Source of the DNA: Pediococcus acidilactici DSM 20284
GTDB taxonomy: Bacteria > Bacillota > Bacilli > Lactobacillales > Lactobacillaceae
NCBI RefSeq assembly: GCF_000146325.1
Contig: NZ_GL397067.1
Span: 1,342,754-1,406,753 of the forward strand
DNA: 64,000 nt
Reading direction: 5' to 3'
The notes under the pieces are model-generated. The model worked only from the letters and a program-made list of their open reading frames with translations. It did not search any database and was not told where the DNA came from. Every line of letters starts with the position of its first letter. The first letter of the stretch is position 1. This document shows positions 36,026-47,600 of this stretch, one piece after another. A program made the translations under genes and the position numbers.

Positions 36026-36054
36026 TTGACAAGTAACCCCATAAAGATTATTAT
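36026..36054 (+). promoter_or_regulatory. Promoter of the reduced adhesin pair
   Basis: TTGACA (36026-36031) and TATTAT (36049-36054) with 17-nt spacing and AACCCCAT in the spacer, as at 31363-31391. The two are clearly related by duplication. Confidence 0.75.
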
Positions 36055-36149
36055 GAAAGCGGTAACAAGTGTTGAAAACGATGCACGCGGTAGATTTTGA
36101 CTAACGAATGATTTCGATAACTTTAAACTGTTGAATAGGAGGGTTCCCA

Positions 36150-36992
36150 ATGCATATGGGTTTTAAAAAGTACTTTAGCAACGGAACGGATCGTAAAGCT
36201 GATAATTATCCGATGGTTAAGCGGAATAGGCGCTGGATTCTGGCTTCCGCATTAATGCTAGCAATGTTTGGGGCGGGGGTGGTGCAATCCCATGCTTCAG
36301 CAAAGGCAGCGACGATTAACGCACCCCGCACCGAAACTACGACCAAGGCCGCAGAGTATACTAAGGCACCACGACAAGGTCGAAGTCGGGGGATCGCGAT
36401 TTTCCAAAATCTTGATAAAACAAAAACCGTCGCAACGCAGAAAACCAACTTAACTAATGCTTTAGAAAAAGGTAATTTAAACATTACTGGCGGCGCTTAT
36501 TACGGATTACTTAAAAATGGAGACGGTACATATAGTGGGGGGCTACAATTTAATTATTCGGGAAGCGGCTCGAACAAATTTGACTTTGCCAACTTAGTAA
36601 TTCGCGTTCCGGAACCACTTCGCGGCTTGTTTAAGAAAATTAATGAATCGGGCCGTTGGACAAAATATTTTAATGGAAATGGCAGTATTAATAATGGTCC
36701 GCTTGGTATGATGTGGACCTACACGAATGAAGATTTTTCATATGATGGTACTAATTTAATTTTGAATGTTGGTGATGCGAGTCTGGAATATGGAAGTAAA
36801 ACCACAACGGCGTTCCTTAACTTCAATCTTGGACAAGCAGTCACAGACTTTGAGGAAGAGATTCCTGACACGACTGATTACTACCTATTTAAAATGGCGC
36901 TAGTTGATCCGGAAAGTCCAATTAATTGGGATTTGATTGGTGATTATGCAGGAAGTGATGAATTAGGGACAAACCATATAATGTATCGCTAA
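36150..36992 (+). CDS. Truncated adhesin paralogue: signal peptide plus non-repeat domain
   Basis: 280 residues, paralogous to residues 1-470 of the 1443-residue adhesin but lacking the Ala/Ser stalk and all Ig modules. The signal region NYPMVKRNRRWILASALML aligns with NYKMYKVNKHWVFASALML of the large protein. The domain from about 108 (KGNLNITGGAYYGLLKNGDG) to the end (LGTNHIMYR) aligns with the large protein up to HTNHLMPHT, where the Ig modules would begin. It then stops with TAA. AGGAGGG precedes ATG 36150. The next gene starts 13 nt later and supplies two Ig modules. Confidence 0.75.
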   Translation: MHMGFKKYFSNGTDRKADNYPMVKRNRRWILASALMLAMFGAGVVQSHASAKAATINAPRTETTTKAAEYTKAPRQGRSRGIAIFQNLDKTKTVATQKTNLTNALEKGNLNITGGAYYGLLKNGDGTYSGGLQFNYSGSGSNKFDFANLVIRVPEPLRGLFKKINESGRWTKYFNGNGSINNGPLGMMWTYTNEDFSYDGTNLILNVGDASLEYGSKTTTAFLNFNLGQAVTDFEEEIPDTTDYYLFKMALVDPESPINWDLIGDYAGSDELGTNHIMYR

Positions 36993-37005
36993 TAAGGAGC
37001 TACAA

Positions 37006-37797
37006 ATGGGGTTAAATTTTAAAGATCACTCTGGAATATGGAACAATAAAAAAGTGAAAAAGTCCGGGATTGGAGCTTTGACCGTGGGAATCGCGCTGCT
37101 GGGTTTAAGCATCGGTCAAGCACAGGCGTCAATAAGGGCGGCTCCCGAGCATGGGTGGCGTCCCGAAATGGCGCATCAAGTTTCCAAAATTGGATCCATG
37201 GGGGGACAAACCAGTTTAGCGCAAAATAGCAGTTCGCTTAACGCGACTATCCAAGATGAAGTTGCGGATCCGACCTTTAACGTGGTTCGAGAAGGAGATC
37301 CTGTAATTACCGGGACTGGCGAGCCGGGTACGGAAATCAATGTTCTTAAAGATACTCCGGCTGGTGAACCGCCGCTCTTGATTGGTAACACAACGGTGGA
37401 CTTCCTCGGCAGATGGCTGATAGATGCTAGTCAACAGGATTTGTGCGAGGGGGACGTACTTTTTGCCTACCAAGGGGAAGGCGCTCAAGTCAAGGGCACA
37501 CAAACTACGGTAGAAGCTAAACAAGCAGAGGTGCCGCGCCCCGCTGTAAATGCGGTTAAAGCAGGTACGCAAAGTATCACTGGGCAAGGTGAACCCGGTA
37601 AGATAATTAAGATCTATCTAAAGGAAGCTGACGGAAGTAACCGGCCGCTGGGAACTGGGCCGGTCGATCAATTTGGAAATTGGGTAGTCCTCGTGCCAAT
37701 CAACGTTGAGCTAGAAGCTAACGACGTACTTGAGGTTTACCAGAGCACGCTGGACGATGTGTTAAGTGAGCCTGTCCAAGTTACGGTAACCGAGTAA
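37006..37797 (+). CDS. Secreted protein with two Ig-like modules, companion of the truncated adhesin
   Basis: 263 residues. The N-terminus (KKSGIGALTVGIALLGLSIG) is a signal peptide that weakly recalls the YSIRK-G/S type, different from its neighbours. After a linker to about 85, two Ig modules follow (VADPTFNVVREGDPVITGTG and VPRPAVNAVKAGTQSITGQG), related to those of the large adhesin. One contains a cysteine (DLCEGD), rare in such exported proteins. No anchor is present. AAGGAG lies before ATG 37006. Together with the previous gene it could replace one longer adhesin as two polypeptides. Confidence 0.7.
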   Translation: MGLNFKDHSGIWNNKKVKKSGIGALTVGIALLGLSIGQAQASIRAAPEHGWRPEMAHQVSKIGSMGGQTSLAQNSSSLNATIQDEVADPTFNVVREGDPVITGTGEPGTEINVLKDTPAGEPPLLIGNTTVDFLGRWLIDASQQDLCEGDVLFAYQGEGAQVKGTQTTVEAKQAEVPRPAVNAVKAGTQSITGQGEPGKIIKIYLKEADGSNRPLGTGPVDQFGNWVVLVPINVELEANDVLEVYQSTLDDVLSEPVQVTVTE

Positions 37798-37836
37798 TGA
37801 AAAAGTTATAACGAACGGAATGTTTTATGGGGGTAA

Positions 37837-37886
37837 AGAGCTAGGGAGCGATTTCGATTAAGAAATCGACTTCCTAGCTCTTTTTG
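37837..37886 (+). terminator. Terminator of the reduced adhesin pair
   Basis: AAGAGCTAGG-type stem closing on CCTAGCTCTT with an inner CGATTTC/GAAATCG stem, then five T. The preceding TAACGAACG and TTTTATGGGGG are shared with 35840-35870. Confidence 0.8.
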
Positions 37887-38635
37887 TGTGTCTTACCCTT
37901 ATTTGTGTCGACATTTAACTAAATAAAGAAAAAAGTGAGAATAAAAAGCAACGTTAACGGTGTACCTTAAAGCTAAGTATAAAAATTAATAGGGTTTACT
38001 TTAAAGGACGGTGATGGTTAATTTACTGTTTTTTTGTTAATTATCGTTGGATAAAGATCACTATCGGTAGGATCCGTGCAAAAAGAATCTGTAAAATAAT
38101 CCCTGATTAGTTGGCAACATAGAATTAGCGAGTGACAGGAACCGCAGTGGTGTCAAAAAAGTGGAAGGATTTTACACGATGTTATATCCCGTTGATATTT
38201 CAGTCTATCGATTTTTAAAAAACGTACCTTGTTTGATAAAAATTGGGAAACTAAGATGACTAGTTCCGTTTACACTTTGAGGTGAGGCAAATGGCCTACT
38301 TATAAATACGGAAAGGAGTGGCTTTAGATGTCCGAGACGGTAATTACCGAGAAATTGCGAATAATGACGAAATTTTTAAACGATTTTTGCCGTCGAGGAA
38401 CCTTCGCGTCCGGTCCCGGGATTGTAAGGACGGGATTTGGTTGAGTTTTGGTAACGGTAAAGGTTATTTTTCTAAGTGATTCAATAATAGGCAAGTACAG
38501 TTTTAAGTAGGTTAAGTAGTGGTCAGAACTAACAGAAAGTGACCAATGGTAGTGACAAAGGCGAAAACGATTTCCTGATTTAAGTTACATACGAGATGAA
38601 AAAGGGAATTGCCTAATTAATAATGGAGGAAGTTA
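37887..38635 (+). other. Long AT-rich intergenic region upstream of the serine-rich adhesin
   Basis: Nearly 750 nt with no recognisable gene. A possible promoter (TTGAGG 38277-38282, TATAAA 38301-38306, 18-nt spacing) lies 330 nt before the adhesin start. Only one short frame with a ribosome site is visible (38328-38444). The length suggests a long 5' leader or complex regulation, but I find no known riboswitch. Confidence 0.4.
38328..38444 (+). CDS. Possible 38-residue peptide upstream of the serine-rich adhesin
   Basis: ATG 38328 has GGAAAGGAG about 10 nt upstream. The frame encodes 38 residues starting MSETVITEKLRIMTKF, with a basic middle (CRRG) and no signal peptide or helix typical of export. 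The good ribosome site is the only support. It could be chance. Confidence 0.3.
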   Translation: MSETVITEKLRIMTKFLNDFCRRGTFASGPGIVRTGFG

Positions 38636-41600
38636 ATGTCTAAGAGAAAAATATGGAATGTTAATGAGAAAAAGCATTACAAAATGTACAAAAACGGTAA
38701 ACAGTGGTTCTTTGCCGGAATGGGAATTGTAGCCGGCCTTTTTGGTGCGGGATCCACCACGATCGCTAGTGCGGATGAAACCCCTAGGGGGGCGAACCTT
38801 GATCTCAGTAAATCGAAGAACCTCCTCGCAACCAAGACCAGTGCGACGATTCCGGGTTCGACGAGTGCTGCAAACTCGCAAAGTACTAACTCAACGCACA
38901 ATAGTGTAACCAATTCAACTTCAGCCGCTAAACAAAATGCACAAACCAGTGCCAGTCAAGCAGCTAGCAAGGCTGGCTCAGCTAGTTTAAGTGCATCCTT
39001 AAAGGCGGCTCAGGACGCTAGTGCGAGTCAACAAAAGGCTAGCCAAAGTCAAGCAGCAGCCAAGGCAGCGAGCCAACAAAAAGCTAGCGAAAAGACTGTT
39101 AAACAATCAACCACTTCGTCAACAAAAGCGAAGTCAGCTAGCCAAACGAGCACTAAGGGCTCCCAAGCTGCTTCAACAACTAAACAAGATACAGCTAGTG
39201 CTAACCAAGCTAAGAACGCTAGTCAAGGATCCCAGTCAAAAACGGATCCCCAAAGTAAAGCTTCTACGGACGCAAGCAACAACCAAAGTTCCCAAAGTTT
39301 ATCAGCCGTTAAATCAGCTACGGATTCAGCGAAGCAAAGTCGCTCGTTAGAGGCCGCAAAGCAGTCGCTGTCGATTAGTCAGAGTATGGTAGATTCGTTG
39401 TCCCGTTCTGCGGAAAAAATCGACTCAAAGCGTACATCGGATACACCTATCGAACACCATACGGTATATTGGGACGAAGATACTGGTGAGCAAATTTTTG
39501 CCGATGACACTGACTATCGTGATCTTGAAGACGCCATCATGATTACCGCTCCTCGTACCGACGCACACTATGTGCTAGATCTGGGCCTGACGGCAATATC
39601 AATAGCTATGGACGGCGACGCTTCTGGACAGCCTTTAACGGATTTTAAAGTTGCTTTTTTAGAATATGCGAAAACTGCTACTAGTATCGACGATCTTAAC
39701 AATTGGATCAGGAACAGTGATTTTTATAAGGAACATATCGTCGGTAATACGACTATCACGGCAGTTCAAATACAGTGGTTCTATAAGCATCAAGATGACC
39801 AAACCAAATTAGTTGGTCAGGATATCACTACAGTCGTAGGCAACCCGGTTGATATAAGCAAAGGGGTCGCAGAATTCACTGACGCTAACGGAAACCCTGG
39901 TGACGTTGGGAACCTAAAGTGGGACATGTATGACGAGAACTGGAATAAGGGTGGCGTCTATCCCGTAACGATTACTTACTACGATCCTGCTACGTTACAA
40001 ACGAAAACAGTTGATATTACTGTTACCGTTGTTTCACACATTAATATCACAGGTAAAGATAATAGTACGTACGAAGGTCATCCTTTAGATATTGGTGATT
40101 TTGTAGACAGTCTTACTAATGGTGCAGGAAAAACTGATCTTCATCCTGGTGATCCTAATGTTGGAGTTTATTGGGATTCGAGTAAGATTAATTGGAACAA
40201 AGCAGGCGTTTATGAAAATATTGAGATCATATATAAAGATTTAACAACTGGTGAAACAACCTCGACTACTGTAACGGTCACTGTTTTACGTAACCAGGAA
40301 GAGATTCATGGTGATAATGCCACCTACACGGTTGGACAAGGCCCACACCTAACAGTTGATGATTTAAATCCCTCAGGAAAGAACGCTGACGGATCCGGAG
40401 CATCAGGTTTTGAAGCAGATTTTAGTCATGTTGACTGGGATCATGCGGGGGTATACTCAGTTGAAATCTCATTTACGGATAAACTAACCGGAGACAAGGT
40501 ATCAACTACGGTTACGGTTACAGTTGATGATAACTACGGTAGTATGAGTACGAGTGCTTCGATGTCGAATAAGAACGATGATGACTCACGTTCAGCGTCA
40601 ATCTCGGATAAGAACGATAGCGAATCGAAGTCAACGTCGAACAAGAATGATGATGATTCACGTTCGATATCAACCTCAACGTCGGATAAGCAAGACAGTG
40701 AATCGACGTCAACGTCGAACAAGAATGATGATGATTCACGCTCAATATCAACATCGACGTCGGATAAGAACGATAGCGAATCGGCGTCAACGTCGAACAA
40801 GAATGATGATGATTCACGCTCGATATCAACATCGATCTCAGATAAGGATGATAGCGAATCGACGTCAACGTCGAACAAGAATGATGATGATTCACGCTCA
40901 ATATCAACTTCTACGTCGGATAAGAATGACAATGACTCGCGTTCAGTATCAACATCTACGTCGGATAAAAACGACAATGACTCGCGTTCAGTATCAGCCT
41001 CAACGTCAGATAAGAACGATGATGACTCGCGTTCGAGGTCAGAATCCGATAAGAATAACAGCGAATCGAAGTCAGAATCTGACAAGCACGATAGTGAATC
41101 TCGTTCCGCTTCGAAGTCAGATAGCCAAGATTCCCGTGATAGTCAAAGCCGTTCGACATCACAATCAGACAAAGATAACAGTGAATCGAAGTCAGCTTCC
41201 CAATCTGACAAGGATGACAGTGAATCGAAGTCGACGTCTGACAAGCACGACAGTGAGTCGAAATCAGAATCCGATAAACACGAAAGTGAATCGAAGTCGG
41301 ATTCGGATAAACACGAAAGTGAATCTCGTTCGATTTCGCAATCAGACAAAGATGACAGTGAATCGAAGTCAACCTCTGATAAGCAAGAAAGCGAATCGAA
41401 GTCAGCTTCGAACTCGGACAACCAAGACTCCCGAGACAGCGAATCGCGTTCGATCTCACAATCGGATAAACACGATAGCGAATCGAAGTCAGCCTCGACT
41501 TCTGATCATCAAGACTCACAAGACAGTGAATCGCGTTCGATTTCGCAATCAGATAAAGAAGAAAGTGAATCGAAGTCGACGTCTGACAAGCACGATAGTG

Positions 41601-44600
41601 AATCGAAGTCAGAATCCGATAAGCATGATAGTGAATCGCGTTCTGCTTCGAAGTCAGATAGCCAAGATTCCCGTGATAGTCAAAGTCGTTCAACATCGAC
41701 CTCAGACAAGCAAGACAGTGAATCGAAATCAGCCTCGACCTCAGACAAGCAAGAAAGTGAATCGAAATCCACTTCCGATAAGCAAGAAAGTGAATCAAAA
41801 TCAGAATCCGACAAGCATGAAAGTGAGTCGAAGTCAGCGTCAGATTCGGATAAGCACGACAGCGAAAGCCGTTCTGCATCAACATCCGACAACCAAAATT
41901 CACAAGATAGTGAATCGCGTTCAATTTCGCAATCGGATAAGGACGACAGTGAATCGAAGTCAACTTCCGACAAGCAAGAAAGTGAATCGAAGTCAGCCTC
42001 GACCTCTGATCACCAAGACTCACAAGACAGTGAATCTCGTTCAATTTCGCAATCTGATAAAGAAGAAAGTGAATCGAAGTCGACATCCGATAAGCATGAA
42101 AGTGAATCAATTTCGGCTTCGAACTCGGACAACCAAAATTCACAAGATAGCGAATCCCGTTCGATTTCGCAATCGGATAAGGAAGAAAGTGAATCGAAGT
42201 CGACGTCTGATAAACAAGATAGTGAATCCCGTTCCGCTTCGAAGTCAGATAGCCAAGATTCTCGTGATAGTCAAAGTCGTTCAACATCGGCCTCCGACAA
42301 GCAAGACAGTGAATCGAAGTCAGCCTCGACCTCAGATAAGCAAGAAAGTGAATCGAAATCCACTTCCGATAAGCAAGAAAGTGAATCAAAATCAGAATCC
42401 GATAAGGTAGAAAGTGAATCGAAGTCAGCCTCAACTTCTGACAAACAAGATAGCGATTCTAAGTCAGCTTCGAACTCTGACAATCAAGATTCCCGAGATA
42501 GTGAATCGCGCTCGATTTCGCAATCGGATAAGGACGACAGTGAATCGAAGTCAGCATCAACATCAGACAACCAAGACTCCCGGGATAGCGAATCCCGCTC
42601 GATTTCGCAATCGGATAAGGAAGATAGTGAATCGAAGTCGACATCTGATAAACAAGACAGTGAATCGAAGTCAGAATCTAACAAACATGATAGCGAATCA
42701 CGTTCAGCATCAACGTCTGATCATCAAGACTCACAAGATAGCGAATCACGTTCAATTTCGCAATCGGATAAGGATGATAGCGAATCCCGTTCGACATCCG
42801 ATAAGCATGAAAGTGAATCAATCTCGGCATCCGAATCGGATAACCAAAACTCCCGGGATAGTGAATCTCGTTCGACATCACAATCGGATAAGAACGATAG
42901 TGATTCGAAGTCAGCATCAACGTCTGACAATCAAGACTCCCGGGATAGCGAATCGCGTTCAATTTCGCAATCTGATAAGAATGACAGTGACTCACGTTCC
43001 GCTTCGACCTCCGATAACCAAGACTCCCGTGATAGCGAAAGTCGTTCGATTTCCCAATCGGATAAGGATGATAGCGAATCCCGTTCGACATCCGATAAGC
43101 ATGAAAGTGAATCAATCTCGGCATCCGAATCGGATAACCAAAACTCCCGGGATAGTGAATCGCGCTCGATTTCGCAATCAGATAAGAACGATAGTGATTC
43201 GAAGTCAGCATCAACATCCGACAATCAAGACTCCCGGGATAGTGAATCTCGTTCGACTTCACAATCGGATAAGAATGACAGTGATTCGAAGTCAACATCA
43301 ACCTCAGATAAGCAAGACAGCGATTCTCGTTCGATCTCGCAATCTGACAAGAATGATAGTGACTCACGTTCCGCTTCGACATCCGATAACCAAGACTCCC
43401 GTGATAGTGAAAGTCGTTCGATTTCGCAATCGGATAAGGATGATAGCGAATCGAAGTCGACATCTGACAAGCATGAAAGTGAATCAATTTCAGCTTCGAA
43501 CTCGGATAATCAAAATTCACGAGACAGCGAATCGCGTTCAATTTCGCAATCGGATAAGGATGACAGTGATTCGAAGTCAACATCTGACAAGCAGGATAGT
43601 GAATCGAAATCAACTTCAGATAAGTTAGATAGTGAATCCCGTTCGGCTTCAACGTCCGATAATCAAGACTCTCGTGATAGCGAAAGTCGTTCGATTTCAC
43701 AATCTGACAAGGATGACAGCGAATCGAAGTCAGCATCTGACAAGCAGGATAGTGAATCGAAGTCGACATCTGACAAGCAGGATAGCGAAAGCCGTTCGGC
43801 CTCAACATCCGATAATCAAGATTCTCAAGATAGTGAATCTCGTTCGATTTCACAATCTGATAAGGAAGACAGTGAATCACGCTCAACCTCCGATAAGCAC
43901 GAAAGTGAATCAATTTCGGCATCGAACTCAGATAATCAAAATTCACGCGATAGCGAAAGCCGCTCCGCATCACAATCCGATAAGGAAGAAAGTGAAAGTC
44001 GTTCGGCCTCAACATCCGATAATCAAGATTCTCGTGATAGCGAGTCTCGTTCGGCATCACAATCTGACAAGGATGATAGTGAATCGAAGTCAACTTCCGA
44101 TAAGCACGAAAGCGAATCAATTTCGGCATCTGAATCTGACAACCAAAATTCACGCGATAGCGAAAGCCGCTCCGCATCACAATCTGACAAAGAAGAAAGT
44201 GAAAGTCGTTCGGCCTCAACATCCGATAATCAAGATTCTCGTGATAGCGAATCCCGTTCGATTTCACAATCGGATAAGGACGATAGTGAATCGAAGTCGA
44301 CATCTGATAAGCATGATAGTGAATCAATCTCGGCATCCGATAAGGAAGACAGCGAATCCCGTTCGACATCTGATAAGAACGATAGTGACTCACGTTCCGC
44401 TTCGACATCCGATAACCAAGACTCCCGTGATAGCGAAAGTCGTTCGATTTCACAATCAGATAAGGATGATAGCGAATCGAAGTCGACATCTGATAAGCAC
44501 GAAAGCGAATCAATTTCGGCATCTGAATCTGACAACCAAGATTCCCGGGATAGCGAATCCCGTTCGATTTCACAATCGGATAAGGATGACAGTGAATCGA

Positions 44601-47600
44601 AGTCAACATCTGACAAACAAGAGAGTGAATCGCGTTCAGCATCGACATCCGATAATCAAGATTCCCGGGATAGCGAATCCCGCTCGATTTCACAATCGGA
44701 TAAGGATGATAGCGAATCGAAGTCAACATCTGACAAACAAGAAAGTGAATCCCGTTCGGCATCAACATCCGATAACCAAGATTCCCGGGATAGCGAATCC
44801 CGCTCGATTTCACAATCGGATAAGGACGACAGTGAATCGAAGTCAACATCTGATAAGCATGATAGTGAATCAATTTCGGCATCTGATAAGGAAGATAGTG
44901 AAAGCCGTTCGACCTCAGACAAGCAGGATAGTGAATCACGTTCAGCTTCAACGTCAGATAATCAAGATTCTCGTGATAGCGAATCCCGCTCGATTTCACA
45001 ATCTGATAAAGAAGATAGCGAAAGCCGTTCCGCATCCGACAAACAAGATAGTGAATCGAAGTCAACTTCCGATAAGCATGAAAGTGAATCGATTTCGGCA
45101 TCTGAATCGGATAACCAAAACTCACGTGATAGTGAATCCCGCTCAATCTCGCAATCTGATAAGGAAGACAGCGAAAGCCGTTCAACCTCAGATAAGCAAG
45201 ACAGCGAATCGATTTCAGCATCTGATAAACAAGATAGTGAATCGCGTTCGACATCTGATAAGAACGATAGTGACTCCCGTTCCGCTTCAACATCTGACAA
45301 TCAGGACTCACGCGATAGTGTAAGTCGTTCGATTTCACAATCTGATAAGGAAGACAGCGAAAGCCGTTCAACCTCAGATAAACAAGAGAGTGAATCGATT
45401 TCAGCTTCCGAATCTGACAATCAAAACTCACGCGACAGTGAATCTCGCTCGATTTCACAATCGGATAAAGACGACAGTCGTTCGGTTTCTGAATCAGATA
45501 AAGAAGACAGTGAATCTCGTTCAGACTCAGATAAGCATGAAAGTGAATCGATTTCAGCATCTGAATCGGATAACCAAAATTCACGGGACAGCGAATCCCG
45601 TTCGATTTCACAATCCGACAAGGAAGATAGCGAAAGCCGTTCAGACTCAGATAAGCACGAAAGTGAATCAATTTCGGCTTCTGAATCAGACAACCAAAAC
45701 TCCCGTGATAGTGAATCTCGTTCGATTTCGCAATCGGATAAGGATGATAGTGATTCACGTTCGGCTTCAACATCCGATAACCAAGATTCTCGTGATAGCG
45801 AATCCCGCTCGATTTCACAATCGGATAAGGAAGACAGCGAATCGCGTTCAACATCTGATAAGCAAGATAGTCGTTCAGTTTCTGAATCCGACAAGGAAGA
45901 TAGCGAATCGCGTTCCGCATCTGATAAGTTAGACAGCGAATCTCGCTCAGCATCTGATAAGATTGACAGTGACTCGCGTTCGGCTTCAATATCAGACAAC
46001 CAAAACTCCCGTGATAGTGAATCTCGTTCGATTTCACAATCGGATAAGGAAGACAGCGAAAGCCGTTCAGACTCAGATAAGCACGAAAGTGAATCGATCT
46101 CGGCTTCAACATCCGATAACCAAAACTCACGTGATAGTGAATCTCGTTCGATTTCACAATCGGATAAGGAAGACAGTGAATCTCGTTCCGCATCTGATAA
46201 GTTAGATAGCGAATCTCGCTCAACATCTGATAAGAACGACAGTGACTCACGTTCGGCTTCAACATCTGACAACCAAGATTCTCGCGATAGCGAATCCCGT
46301 TCGATTTCACAATCGGATAAGGAAGACAGTGAATCTCGTTCGACATCCGATAAGCAAGATAGTCGTTCAGTTTCAGAATCTGATAAGGAAGACAGCGAAT
46401 CACGCTCAACCTCCGATAAGCATGAAAGTGAATCAATCTCGGCTTCGATTTCTGACAACCAGAACTCACGCGATAGTGAATCCCGTTCGATTTCACAATC
46501 GGATAAAGAAGATAGTGATTCACGTTCAGCATCAACATCAGATAACCAAGACTCACGTGATAGCGACTCTCGTTCAATTTCACAATCAGATAAAGAAGAT
46601 AGCGATTCTCGTTCAACTTCAATCTCTGATAAACAAGATAGTGAATCACGCTCGGCATCTGATAAGGATGATAGTGAATCCCGTTCCGCTTCAGATAAAC
46701 AAGATAGTGAATCGCGTTCCGCATCTGATAAGAACGATAGCGAATCCCGCTCAGCATCGGACAAGCATGATAGCGATTCTGGTTCCGACTCGAACAACGG
46801 CGGTTCAAACAACGGCTCAGGCTCTGACTCGAACAACGGTGGTTCAAACAACGGATCTGATTCCGACTCGAACAACGGTGGCTCGAATAACGGATCTGAT
46901 TCCGACTCGAACAACGGTGGCTCGAATAACGGATCTGATTCCGACTCGAACAACGGTGGTTCAAACAACGGCTCAGGCTCTGACTCGAACAACGGTGGCT
47001 CGAATAACGGATCTGATTCCGACTCGAACAACGGTGGTTCAAACAACGGCTCAGGCTCTGACTCGAACAACGGTGGTTCAGATAATGGCTCAGGTTCTGA
47101 CTCGAACAACGATGGCTCGAATAACGGATCTGATTCCGACTCGAACAACGGTGGTTCAGATAATGGCTCAGGCTCTGACTCGAACAACGATGGCTCGAAT
47201 AACGGATCCGATTCCGACTCGAACAACGATGGCTCTAACAACGGTTCCGGCTCTGACTCCGATAACGGCGGCTCGAACAATGGCTCAGGTTCTGATTCGA
47301 ACAACGGCGGCTCCAACAATGGCGCTGGCGACAACTCGAATAACGGTTCTGGAAATAATAACGGAACTGACCAAGGCAATGGTTCGAATGGCTCAGGTGA
47401 TGGAACATGGAATGGTGGTGCTGGCAACGGCACAGGTAACGGTACTAACGGCGGCAATGGCAATACCGGCAACGGCGGAGCTGGCCTAGTAGATACCGGA
47501 TATCAACCAGGCAACGGCCAAGGTGACGGCAGTGTCGACCTTGCACAAGATAATGGTGGCAGCGGCGCAAATAGTTCTAATGGCGGAACAAATAGTGCAG

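Noticed and set aside
36150..37797. A single adhesin gene split by frameshift
   Set aside because: The second gene has its own ribosome site and signal peptide and does not continue the first frame, so two genes fit better than one broken gene.
40556..47340. Possible CRISPR array or satellite DNA
   Set aside because: The repeats are coding, in frame, of codon-multiple length and without unique spacers.
40518..47472. Very long open frames on the minus strand and in other plus frames across the serine-rich region
   Set aside because: They follow from the codon pattern of the SRR repeats, lack ribosome sites, and encode low-complexity strings that change when the repeat phase changes.
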